From contig JBELLF010000007.1 of the NCBI GenBank assembly GCA_042088875.1, positions 1-28,848 on the forward strand: a DNA stretch of 28,848 nt, written 5' to 3'. A program made the position numbers and the translations under genes. This document shows, piece after piece, positions 7,382 to 15,809 of the stretch. The notes beneath the pieces are model-generated. The model was not told the origin of the DNA and did not search any database. It saw only the letters and a list, made by a program, of their open reading frames with translations. This stretch comes from Marisimplicoccus framensis_A. GTDB lineage: Bacteria > Bacteroidota > Bacteroidia > Flavobacteriales > Flavobacteriaceae. Every line of letters begins with the position of its first letter. Within the stretch, counting starts at the first letter, position 1.

Positions 7382-9106
7382 ATGAAAACATTAAATACAT
7401 TTAAAAATAAAATTATAAGTTCAATAACAGTTCTCACTGTATTGTTTTCACTTAATTCATGTGAAACACTTGAACTTGAAATACTTGAAAGTCCTAATGC
7501 TTTGACTCCTGCAAGTTCTGATATAGACTTTTATCTAAACGCCATGCAATTAAACATGGGTAGCTTCTTCAATGGAGTAAAGGATGAAGGTATGCAACTT
7601 ACAAGAATGACTCATTTATATGGACCATTCTATGAAAATGCTTATGCTACTACTCAAATGAGTGGGCCATGGAATGATGCATATTCTGATATCTTTACAG
7701 ATTTTTCTAACATGGTTCCAAGAGCTGAAGAGAAAGGATGGGAGACTCACATTGGTATTGCTAAATTTATTAAAGCTTATGCTATGATCACTTTAGTAGA
7801 CTATTTAGGTGATGTTCCTTATTCTCAAGCTGCTTTAGGTGTCGAAAATCTTAATCCTGGTGTTGATTCTGGAGCTTCAATTTATGATGCTGCACTAGCA
7901 CTTATTCAAGAGGCTAAGAATCACTTTTCAGTACCAGCTCAATCACCAAGTAACGATTTATTCTACGGTGGAGATAGAGCAAAGTGGACTAGAGCTACTA
8001 ATACACTTGAACTGAAATTAAGATTACAAAGAAGAAATGCTGCAGACTCTAATGATGCTGCTGCAATTAATTCATTAATATCTAATGCTACTTCAGGTTT
8101 AATTGTTTCTAAAGCTCAAGATTTTCAATTTAAGTATGGTACATTAAATGCTTCACCAGATTCTAGACATCCTCAATTTGTAGATGACTACGAACTTGCT
8201 GCAGATGTTGCATTCTATATGTCCAATGCTTATATGGCGGAATTTGTTGCTCAAAAAGATGTTACAGATGTTAGAGCAAATTATTATTTCTACAGACAAG
8301 ATGATAATGTTAGCGATAACGATGATAATGAAATTCCTTGTGGTAACGAGAGAAGACCAGATCATTACTCACTTTCTGAGATTTTCTGTTATATTGGATA
8401 CAACGATGTAACTCCTTCTCAAAGTACTAGTAATGGATATTGGGGTAGAGACCATGGTGATAACGATGGTATTCCACCGGATGGAGGTTTAAGAACAGCT
8501 GCGGGATTATACCCAATTGGAGGTCAATTTGATGATGGTTCTTTTACTGCAACATCAGGTAATCAAATGGGTCTTAAGGGAGCTGGAATTCAACCAATTC
8601 TATTATCTTCTTACACGCACTTTATGATCGCTGAGTGGAATCTTGTTAATGGAAATACTGAAGTTGCAAGACAATTCTTAGCTTCAGGATTAGCTGAATC
8701 TTTCTCTAAAGTAACAGGTTTTGCTGCTGAGATGGGTAACGCTGCTGCAGTTGAATTTAGATCTGGTGCAAGCATCAGTGAGACTGAATTTTTGGGATCA
8801 TTACAAGCAAACATTGACGCGTACATAGATTACGTTGCTGGAACAGGGGCTACCTCTTTGTGGAATACCACAAATGATAAGATGGGTCTTTTAGTACAAG
8901 AATATTTCTTAGCACTTTTTGGAAACGGTGTAGAGGCTTACAATACTTTTAGAAGAACAGATAAGCCAAGTGATTTACAACCATTATTAAAAACTGCTAA
9001 CAATGATATGATACAATCATTCTTCTATCCAAGAACAGAAGTTGATAATAATAACCAGTTAAACCAAAAATCTGACCACTTAGAAAAGGTCTTTTGGGAT
9101 AACTAA
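7382..9106 (+). CDS. SusD/RagB-like nutrient-binding lipoprotein (triad 1)
   Basis: The surface lipoprotein that caps its SusC partner and captures the ligand. It is 574 residues with a type II signal peptide ending SLNSC, lipid-anchored at C27. The mature start CETLELEILESPNAL has the N-terminal SPNALTP stretch common to the second SusD-like family. Alpha-helical TPR-like features include FIKAYAMITLVDYLGDVPYSQA near residues 130-150. A paired-cysteine stretch (C320, C336) is followed by GYWGRDHGDNDGIPPD from residue 352, then LYPIGGQFDDGSF. The C-terminus YPRTEVDNN...KVFWDN matches the SusD ending. The acidic insertion DDNVSDNDDNE before C320 is absent from the second copy. The ligand cannot be predicted because no degradative enzyme is adjacent. 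Confidence 0.94.
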   Translation: MKTLNTFKNKIISSITVLTVLFSLNSCETLELEILESPNALTPASSDIDFYLNAMQLNMGSFFNGVKDEGMQLTRMTHLYGPFYENAYATTQMSGPWNDAYSDIFTDFSNMVPRAEEKGWETHIGIAKFIKAYAMITLVDYLGDVPYSQAALGVENLNPGVDSGASIYDAALALIQEAKNHFSVPAQSPSNDLFYGGDRAKWTRATNTLELKLRLQRRNAADSNDAAAINSLISNATSGLIVSKAQDFQFKYGTLNASPDSRHPQFVDDYELAADVAFYMSNAYMAEFVAQKDVTDVRANYYFYRQDDNVSDNDDNEIPCGNERRPDHYSLSEIFCYIGYNDVTPSQSTSNGYWGRDHGDNDGIPPDGGLRTAAGLYPIGGQFDDGSFTATSGNQMGLKGAGIQPILLSSYTHFMIAEWNLVNGNTEVARQFLASGLAESFSKVTGFAAEMGNAAAVEFRSGASISETEFLGSLQANIDAYIDYVAGTGATSLWNTTNDKMGLLVQEYFLALFGNGVEAYNTFRRTDKPSDLQPLLKTANNDMIQSFFYPRTEVDNNNQLNQKSDHLEKVFWDN

Positions 9107-9119
9107 AAATTAAATAATT

Positions 9120-10007
9120 ATGAAAAATTTAAAATTTTTAATTGTTGGAATTTTGCTTTTAGGCTTAAATTCTTGTGCAGACGATGATAAAATACTATCA
9201 ATACCTCCGTCTGGAGCATTAATAACTATTACTCCAGATGCGGAGAGCACTGCTGTATTTGATCTAAACAATGCGTCAAATTCTATATTTTCTGCTGAAT
9301 TCTTAGATGCAACTAATAATGTTGCAAATTATGAATTAAATGCAAATGTATATTATGCAGGTACAGCTACAAGATCAAGTTCTGTAGTAGTTTTCTCAGC
9401 ATCTGAATTTCCTTCAAGATTGGAAATTTCTGCTGCTCAAGTATTATCTCAGTTAGGTATACCTCAAACTGGTGTTGTTCCAGGTGATCTTATTGAATTT
9501 AGAGCAGTGCTAACTACTGATGACGGTAGAGTTTTTGACTCAACAATGTTAAATGGAGATGCACGTGGAGAAGCATTAATAGGTGCTTACTCATGGGATC
9601 TTGCATTTGGTTGTGACTGGCAAGGATCTGTTGTAAATGGAACTACTTGGAGTGTATCATATTCTTACTATTGGGGTGATCCAACTGATGTCTACGCTGA
9701 AAGTGTAGGTACTACTACTGCAACAGAATCTAATGGTGTTGTAACATTTAGTGATATTTGGGGACCTGGTCTTGATTTAGTAGTAACTGTTAACACTGCA
9801 TCTGGTGGTATTACTAGTGCAGAATCTGTTGTATTACAATCAACTTTTGGTTCTTACGCAGATCAATATTATACAGCTAGATCATTATCCGGTAAAAACT
9901 TCTTTAGTTGTGCTACAACTGATCTGTCTTTTGCTTTAAAGACATGTGTAGATGCAGGATGTTATGGTTCTGGAGCTGATGCTACAATAACACTTACAAA
10001 AAATTAG
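9120..10007 (+). CDS. Third lipoprotein of triad 1, probable surface binder
   Basis: 295 residues; the signal peptide ends LGLNSC with the lipidated cysteine at C19. The next residues ADDDK are acidic, like lipoprotein surface-export signals described in Flavobacterium and Capnocytophaga, so it is probably on the cell surface. Residues about 98-165 (PSRLEISAAQVLS..., PGDLIEFRAVL, DDGRVFDSTMLNG, FGC) align with residues about 119-187 of the third lipoprotein in triad 2. The region after C165 is unrelated to that paralogue: a beta-rich, Thr/Ser/Gly-rich domain with three late cysteines (C264, C276, C281). By position it resembles SusE/SusF-type accessory binders, but I do not recognise a named family. 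It begins 13 bases after susD and ends 26 bases before a strong terminator. Confidence 0.85.
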   Translation: MKNLKFLIVGILLLGLNSCADDDKILSIPPSGALITITPDAESTAVFDLNNASNSIFSAEFLDATNNVANYELNANVYYAGTATRSSSVVVFSASEFPSRLEISAAQVLSQLGIPQTGVVPGDLIEFRAVLTTDDGRVFDSTMLNGDARGEALIGAYSWDLAFGCDWQGSVVNGTTWSVSYSYYWGDPTDVYAESVGTTTATESNGVVTFSDIWGPGLDLVVTVNTASGGITSAESVVLQSTFGSYADQYYTARSLSGKNFFSCATTDLSFALKTCVDAGCYGSGADATITLTKN

Positions 10008-10033
10008 TTTTTAAACTAATTAATTAATTGTTC

Positions 10034-10064
10034 AAAAGGAGGTTAGTTTTAACCTCCTTTTTTT
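10034..10064 (+). terminator. Strong Rho-independent terminator of triad 1
   Basis: A 12-bp perfect stem AAAAGGAGGTTA / TAACCTCCTTTT (10034-10045 and 10050-10061) with a four-base loop GTTT, ending in a T run to 10064. It closes the first triad and lies only 14 bases before the rlmB start codon. Confidence 0.92.
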
Positions 10065-10078
10065 ATATTATACATTTT

Positions 10079-10807
10079 ATGGAAATCTACGGAATTAGAA
10101 GTATAATTGAGGCAGTTGAATCCTCAAAAGAAATTTCAAAAGTCTACTTTATTAAATCAAATCAGCAAAGTAATTTGCTAAGGACATTAATATCAAAACT
10201 TGAAAAAAAATCTATATCATTTAGCTTTGTCCCAAAAGAAAAGTTTAAAAAATATGAAAATAAAAATCATCAAGGAGCTATAGCTATTCTATCACCTATT
10301 TCTCTCTATTCAATTGAAGAATTAATAGCTAAAACATATAATAAAGAAAAACTACAAACATATTTATTATTAGATGGTATTACAGATACAAGAAATTTTG
10401 GAGCTATAATAAGAACTTCTGTTGCAGCAGGGGCGACTGGTATAATTATATCACAAAACAATTCTGCACCTATTAACTCAGATGTTATAAAAACATCATC
10501 AGGAGCAGCATTTAAGATTCCCATTTCAAAAGTACAAAACCTCAAAGATGCTATAATTCACCTGAGATCTCTTGAAATAAATGTATTTAGTTTATCAGAA
10601 AAAGCTACAAAATCCATATATGATATAAATTATAATAGATCTATGGGATTAATAATGGGATCTGAAGAAAAAGGAGTTAGTAAAGGAATACTAAAATTAT
10701 CTGATGAAACTCTTAAGGTTCCAATAAATCCAGATATTGATTCACTCAACGTATCAGTAGCTTTTGCAGTAGTAATTTTTGAGATTGCAAGACAAAGAAT
10801 TTCTTAA
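10079..10807 (+). CDS. rlmB: SpoU/TrmH-family 23S rRNA 2'-O-methyltransferase, RlmB-like
   Basis: A SAM-dependent enzyme of the knotted SPOUT class. RlmB methylates the 2'-OH of G2251 (E. coli numbering) in the 23S rRNA P loop. The start is the ATG at 10079 (MEIYGIRSIIEAVESS), giving 242 residues, normal for RlmB. The open frame upstream runs through the terminator and is not coding. An N-terminal substrate-binding domain (1-75, with NHQGAIAILSPI) precedes the SPOUT domain. Motif 1 is LLLDGITDTRNFGAIIRT (96-113), motif 2 LIMGSEEKGV (191-200) and motif 3 VPINPDIDSLNVSVAFA (214-230). It sits alone between the two SusC/SusD triads, to which it has no evident functional link. RlmB rather than another TrmH-family member is the best call from length and N-terminus. 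Confidence 0.88.
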   Translation: MEIYGIRSIIEAVESSKEISKVYFIKSNQQSNLLRTLISKLEKKSISFSFVPKEKFKKYENKNHQGAIAILSPISLYSIEELIAKTYNKEKLQTYLLLDGITDTRNFGAIIRTSVAAGATGIIISQNNSAPINSDVIKTSSGAAFKIPISKVQNLKDAIIHLRSLEINVFSLSEKATKSIYDINYNRSMGLIMGSEEKGVSKGILKLSDETLKVPINPDIDSLNVSVAFAVVIFEIARQRIS

Positions 10808-10855
10808 TCAAGAAAGTTATTTAAAATTATTCTAGTTTTTTAAAAAAAAATTGTT

Positions 10856-10870
10856 TTAACTTTAAGTTAA
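10856..10870. repeat. 15-base inverted repeat upstream of second susC
   Basis: TTAACTT-T-AAGTTAA is a perfect inverted repeat with 7-base arms, 43 bases before the start of the second susC. It could be a dimeric regulator's operator or a small hairpin. No match to the TAnnTTTG box was found in the 105 bases between rlmB and this susC. Confidence 0.4.
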
Positions 10871-10912
10871 TGATCAATTAAAAAAAATTTAATAATAACT
10901 AAATAACTAAGT

Positions 10913-13900
10913 ATGAAAAGCTTATTCAGACTACTGTTGATATTTTTGTTAACGACTCAAATGTCGTTTGCACAAAAGACAGTAACTGGTATTGTTTCTG
11001 ATAGTGATGGTTTACCCCTTCCGGGAGCTACCATTCTTGTTCAGGGTACAACAACTGGTGTCACCACTGATTTCGATGGAAACTTTTCTATTAATGTAAC
11101 TGAAGGACAGACTCTGGAATTCAGTTTCGTTGGTTATGAAACTACATCAATTGCTGTAGGTACAAGCAACGTCATTAATGTTACTCTTTCCCTTGGAACT
11201 CAACTTGAAGAAGTTATTGTAACCAGTTTAGGTATTACTAGAGAAAAACGTGCACTTGGATATGCAGTATCAGAAGTTGACAACTCTCAAATTGAGAATA
11301 GAGCATCCGGTGATGTAGCACGTGTACTTTCTGGCAAAGCCTCTGGTGTACAGGTAACAAATCAAGGTGGTATTTCTGGATCAGGAACAAGTGTTTTGAT
11401 TAGAGGTTTAAGCACCTTTAGTTCAAGCAACCAACCATTATTTGTTGTTGACGGTGTACCTTTCCAAAGTGATACAAACGCTTCTGGAAGTTTTGTCTCA
11501 GGAAATACTGGTTCTTCAAGATTCCTAGATCTAGATCCTAATAACATTGAATCTGTTAACGTTCTTAAAGGTCTAGCTGCTGCTACACTTTATGGATCAC
11601 AGGGTAGAAACGGTGTAATATTAATTACAACTAAATCTGGGACTACAGGTATTGGTACTAGAGCACAAAAAAATGAGATAACTGTAAATACATCTTACTT
11701 CACTAATGAGATTGCTATGAAACCAGATTATCAGATGAAATATGGAAACGGTTTTAACCAAAACTTTGGATGGTTCTTCTCAAACTGGGGTCCAAGTTTT
11801 GACAAAGAAGGTCCAACTGGTTGGGGTAGGCAAGATCAACTTGATGGTTCAGGTACTGCTCCATATGGAACTAATCAACCTGGATTTTTGAAACACCCAT
11901 ATAATAGCAACTTAAACTCAAGATTCTTATCAAGAGATCTTCTACCTTTACTAGGTTTATCTTCGGATTCTATGTGGGAATGGAAACCTTATGATAGTGT
12001 AGGTGATTTATTCAAACCGGGGGAAATTGTCAATACAAACATTAATTTTAGAGGTTCTAGTGATGATGGTAAGGTTTCATACAACGTAAACTATGGTAAC
12101 TTAAATGACAAAGGATTTACTCCTGGAAATTCACTTAAAAGGAATAATTTGAGTTTCGGTGGTAGAGCAGTTTTATCAAATAAAATTACCGTAAATGGTA
12201 CTCTTAATTATAGTTTAACTAACTTTAAAACTCCACCTATTGCCGCAGCTGGTAGTAGTGGTCAGTCTGATTCATCCTTATATGGTAATGTTTTTTATAC
12301 TCCTAGATCTGTTAGTATCGCAGACTTGCCGTATGCTCACCCTATCACTGGAGCATCGATTTATTATAGATCTGGTAATGATATTCAACATCCACTTTGG
12401 ACTGTAAACAATACAGGTGATGCTCAGTTGACTCATAGAGTTTTTGGTGGTGTGTCTGCTCAGTTTGATATCTCTGATAATCTAAATATTCAATATAGAT
12501 ATGGTTACGATGTTTATAATGAAGATAACACCAGTTATCAAAACAAAGGTGGGCAAGATGGTAGTTTAGAATCACAATCTGGATTCTATGAGAAGTGGAA
12601 CAATACTTCAACAATATTTTCACACCAAATTACTTTAAACGGTGACTATAAACTTAACGATGAGTGGTCTGTAACATTCAATGCTGGTGGAACATCTAAT
12701 GCAAGAGAATATGATAGAAACGGTGTAAGAAGTTCAGGTCAAAACGTATTTAATGTATTAAGACATTTTAACTTTAACCAACAGGAAGAAATTGAAGGCT
12801 ATATTAGAAGAAATATACTTGGTTTATTTGCTCAAGCTGCATTTGATTATAAGGACTATATGTACTTTACAATTGCATCTAGAACTGATTGGGTTTCAAA
12901 CCTTTCAGAAGAAAATAGATCCATTACTTATCCTTCTGCTAGTATATCTATCGTTCCAACCTCTATTTTAGACTTTGGTAATTTACCTGTTGACTTTTTA
13001 AAAGTTAGAGCTAGTTATGGTACTTCTGCAACATATCCATTAGGATATCCTATTGCATCTACACTTAGTTTAAATACAAAAGATTTTAGAGTTGGTGGAA
13101 CAGATATAATTACAAATACTACTGGTTCTCAATTAGGTAATACTGGATTAAAGCCAGAGCTTCTTGCTGAGCTCGAGTTTGGACTAGAAGCTAATTTATT
13201 TGATAATAGATTATCTGCTGAAATTTCTTATTTCGATAGAAAAACTACTGATTTAATCATTACTCAACCATTAGACCCATCAACTGGATATACAAATACA
13301 AGAACAAATATTGGTGAAATTAGTGCAACTGGTTGGGAAGTTGATCTAAGTTTCGACTTTATTAGAGGTGATAAACTAAATTGGAATACTTCAATTAACT
13401 ATTTTACTAACCAGGCTATCGTTGAAGATTTAGGTCAAGATACAGATCAAATTATTTATGCAGGATACACTACATTAGGTAATGCTGCAATTCCTGGTCT
13501 TCCATTATCATCTATGATTGGTACTTCTGTAGCAAGAGATAATCAAGGTAGACCACTAATTGACGCTTCTGGAAGTTATAGAACAAATAATGACACAAAC
13601 TTTAATACTAATAAATATGCATTAATTGGTGATAGTAATCCTGATTTTGTTTCTAACATTTCAAATACTATTTCTTATGGAAATTTATCTCTGAATGTAC
13701 TATTTAATGCTACCATTGGTGGTGATATGTATTCAAGTTTTATCATGACACTTCTTGGTAGAGGAATTACAACTGATACATTAGACAGAGAGCTCCCGTA
13801 TATTTTACCTGGTGTTCTTGCTGATGGTTCTACCAACAATAAGATGATTGACAACGCTACAACTTATTTCGGTAACATCATTGAAGGAGCCGACGAATTA

Positions 13901-14167
13901 AGAGTCTGGGATGCCAGTGTAATAAGACTAAGTGAAGTATCACTTACGTATGATATACCAGATTCTTGGTTACAAAAAACTCCATTTGGAGCGGCAACAA
14001 TTTCTGCACAAGGTTTCAACCTTTGGTATGATGCATATAATACACCTGCTGGTACAAATTATGATCCAAATATTGCCGGTTTAGGAGTTGGGAATGGTTC
14101 AGGATTTGAATACTTCAATGGAGTAAGTGCCAGAAGGTATGGTGTAAGTTTAAAATTAACTTTTTAA
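10913..14167 (+). CDS. SusC/RagA-type TonB-dependent outer-membrane receptor (triad 2)
   Basis: Paralogue of the receptor at 4171, 1084 residues. The signal peptide is 1-20 (MSFA before QKTVTG). The carboxypeptidase-like domain (about 22-96) is nearly the same as in copy 1: GLPLPGATILVQGTTTG and TTDFDGNFSI. Next come LEEVIVTSLGITREKRALGY and a plug with SVLIRGLSTFSSSNQPLFVV, RFLDLDPNNIESVNVLKG and LYGSQGRNGVILITTK. The barrel loops differ much more from copy 1 than the plug does, which suggests a different ligand. It ends RRYGVSLKLTF. The companion SusD gene starts 26 bases later. A separate promoter is likely, since rlmB lies between the triads, but none is clear. Confidence 0.96.
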   Translation: MKSLFRLLLIFLLTTQMSFAQKTVTGIVSDSDGLPLPGATILVQGTTTGVTTDFDGNFSINVTEGQTLEFSFVGYETTSIAVGTSNVINVTLSLGTQLEEVIVTSLGITREKRALGYAVSEVDNSQIENRASGDVARVLSGKASGVQVTNQGGISGSGTSVLIRGLSTFSSSNQPLFVVDGVPFQSDTNASGSFVSGNTGSSRFLDLDPNNIESVNVLKGLAAATLYGSQGRNGVILITTKSGTTGIGTRAQKNEITVNTSYFTNEIAMKPDYQMKYGNGFNQNFGWFFSNWGPSFDKEGPTGWGRQDQLDGSGTAPYGTNQPGFLKHPYNSNLNSRFLSRDLLPLLGLSSDSMWEWKPYDSVGDLFKPGEIVNTNINFRGSSDDGKVSYNVNYGNLNDKGFTPGNSLKRNNLSFGGRAVLSNKITVNGTLNYSLTNFKTPPIAAAGSSGQSDSSLYGNVFYTPRSVSIADLPYAHPITGASIYYRSGNDIQHPLWTVNNTGDAQLTHRVFGGVSAQFDISDNLNIQYRYGYDVYNEDNTSYQNKGGQDGSLESQSGFYEKWNNTSTIFSHQITLNGDYKLNDEWSVTFNAGGTSNAREYDRNGVRSSGQNVFNVLRHFNFNQQEEIEGYIRRNILGLFAQAAFDYKDYMYFTIASRTDWVSNLSEENRSITYPSASISIVPTSILDFGNLPVDFLKVRASYGTSATYPLGYPIASTLSLNTKDFRVGGTDIITNTTGSQLGNTGLKPELLAELEFGLEANLFDNRLSAEISYFDRKTTDLIITQPLDPSTGYTNTRTNIGEISATGWEVDLSFDFIRGDKLNWNTSINYFTNQAIVEDLGQDTDQIIYAGYTTLGNAAIPGLPLSSMIGTSVARDNQGRPLIDASGSYRTNNDTNFNTNKYALIGDSNPDFVSNISNTISYGNLSLNVLFNATIGGDMYSSFIMTLLGRGITTDTLDRELPYILPGVLADGSTNNKMIDNATTYFGNIIEGADELRVWDASVIRLSEVSLTYDIPDSWLQKTPFGAATISAQGFNLWYDAYNTPAGTNYDPNIAGLGVGNGSGFEYFNGVSARRYGVSLKLTF

Positions 14168-14193
14168 TCGTTAATCAAATAAATTAAATTATT

Positions 14194-15798
14194 ATGAAAA
14201 CTTTTAACAAACTTTCAATTTTAACTTTAACTAGTTTACTAGTTCTAAGCGCATGTGAAACAACTGAGTTAGACTTAACTTCTAATCCAAATGCATTAAG
14301 TCCAGAGCAAGCAAGTGCTGATTTATTTATCAACAATATTCAAGAGGATTTTGCTTCCTTTGTTGACGGTATGGGTGATACAGGAGCAAGACTTACTAGA
14401 GTTGCCTACTTGGGTGGTGATAGGTTCTATAGAGATAATTATTCTCCAAATTCGTTTTCTGGTGCATGGTCAATCGCTTACCAAATTATGATGGAGGATA
14501 TTAGAGTAATGAATACTATTGCAGAAGAAAATGGTTTAACATATTATATTGCTATGGGACAAGTTATGCAGGCATATATTTTAATGACTTTAGTGGATTA
14601 CTTCGGTGATATACCATATAGTGAAGCATTAAAAGGTTCTGATAACTTAAATCCAGCTCCAGATTCAGGCGCTTCAGTTTATGATGCTGCACTTGGACTA
14701 TTAGATGATGCCATTACAAATTTTAATGCAGGTGGTGTTCCTCCACAATACGATATGTATTATAATGGAGATGCTGATGCTTGGATTAAAGCAGCAAATA
14801 GTATAAAGAAAAGAGCATATATTAACTTAGGAGATTATGCATCTTACAACTCTATAACTAACTACATCAAAAATAACTCAGAAGATTTTGAGTTTACTTG
14901 GGGTAATAACGAAGTAAATCCTGATACTAGACATCCTATATACACATATAACTACACTAGCACTGGCGGAGGTGATTATCAATCTAATTGGTTGATGAAT
15001 CTTATGATGCAAGGTAGAAATGGTATGAGAGATCCTAGAATTAATTATTTCTTTTATAGACAAGTACCTGTAACCCCTGGAAAAGACGGTCCAGTAGATG
15101 CAATTAGTCTAGAATGTTCATTTCCAGGATATTATATTGAACCTCACCTAATTGCTTATGGACTATATTGTAGTCTACCTGAAGGATACTGGGGAAGAGA
15201 TCATGGAAATTATGAAGGTATTCCACCAGATAATTTTAAAAGGACCCTAATTGGTGTTTACCCAGCAGGTGGTGCTTATGATGATTCTAGCTTCAAGTCA
15301 CTTGGAAACAGTGACGGTCTAGGAGGTGCTGGTATAACTCCAGTAGTCTCTGCTTCTCTTATGCATTTCTTAGATGCAGAAGTAGCAGTTATGACAGGTA
15401 ATGACCCCACTACTTCAACTTTAGAAGGTATTAAAGCTAACTTGAATAAAGTTGATGATATATCTGGAGCTCCTTCAATGGATCAGGCACTTATTGAAGC
15501 ATATATTGCAGCTTTTTCTGTAGACTGGACATTTGCAAGTTCTTTGGATGCAAAGCTTGAACTTTGGGCTGAAGAATTCTTTAAGACTCAAAGAGGTAAC
15601 GGAACTGATGCTTATAATTCATACAGAAGAAATGGATATCCTAAAAATCTTCAACCTATGGTTGAACCAAACCCAGGACCATTTCCTTTGTCGATGTGGT
15701 ATCCACAGAACTATGCAGCAAACAACTCTAATGTAACTCAGAAATCTGATTTAACATCAAGAGTATTTTGGAATACTAACGGACCAACGGTCGACTAA
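14194..15798 (+). CDS. SusD/RagB-like nutrient-binding lipoprotein (triad 2)
   Basis: Partner lid of the second SusC, 534 residues. The type II signal peptide ends LVLSAC (C21), followed by ETTELDLTSNPNALSPEQ. It shares with the SusD of triad 1 the helical stretch ILMTLVDYFGDIPYSEAL, the spacing of two cysteines (C308, C326) before GYWGRDHGNYEGIPPD (from residue 331), and VYPAGGAYDDSSF. It ends SDLTSRVFWNTNGPTVD. It is 40 residues shorter than copy 1, with shorter loops on either side of the cysteine pair. Its start codon is directly preceded by a 13-base A/T sequence almost identical to those before both third lipoproteins. Confidence 0.94.
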   Translation: MKTFNKLSILTLTSLLVLSACETTELDLTSNPNALSPEQASADLFINNIQEDFASFVDGMGDTGARLTRVAYLGGDRFYRDNYSPNSFSGAWSIAYQIMMEDIRVMNTIAEENGLTYYIAMGQVMQAYILMTLVDYFGDIPYSEALKGSDNLNPAPDSGASVYDAALGLLDDAITNFNAGGVPPQYDMYYNGDADAWIKAANSIKKRAYINLGDYASYNSITNYIKNNSEDFEFTWGNNEVNPDTRHPIYTYNYTSTGGGDYQSNWLMNLMMQGRNGMRDPRINYFFYRQVPVTPGKDGPVDAISLECSFPGYYIEPHLIAYGLYCSLPEGYWGRDHGNYEGIPPDNFKRTLIGVYPAGGAYDDSSFKSLGNSDGLGGAGITPVVSASLMHFLDAEVAVMTGNDPTTSTLEGIKANLNKVDDISGAPSMDQALIEAYIAAFSVDWTFASSLDAKLELWAEEFFKTQRGNGTDAYNSYRRNGYPKNLQPMVEPNPGPFPLSMWYPQNYAANNSNVTQKSDLTSRVFWNTNGPTVD

Positions 15799-15809
15799 AT
15801 TAAATTATC

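Noticed and set aside
10028..10078. Upstream start for rlmB
   Set aside because: The extra codons run through the terminator hairpin, and the family N-terminus fits the ATG at 10079.
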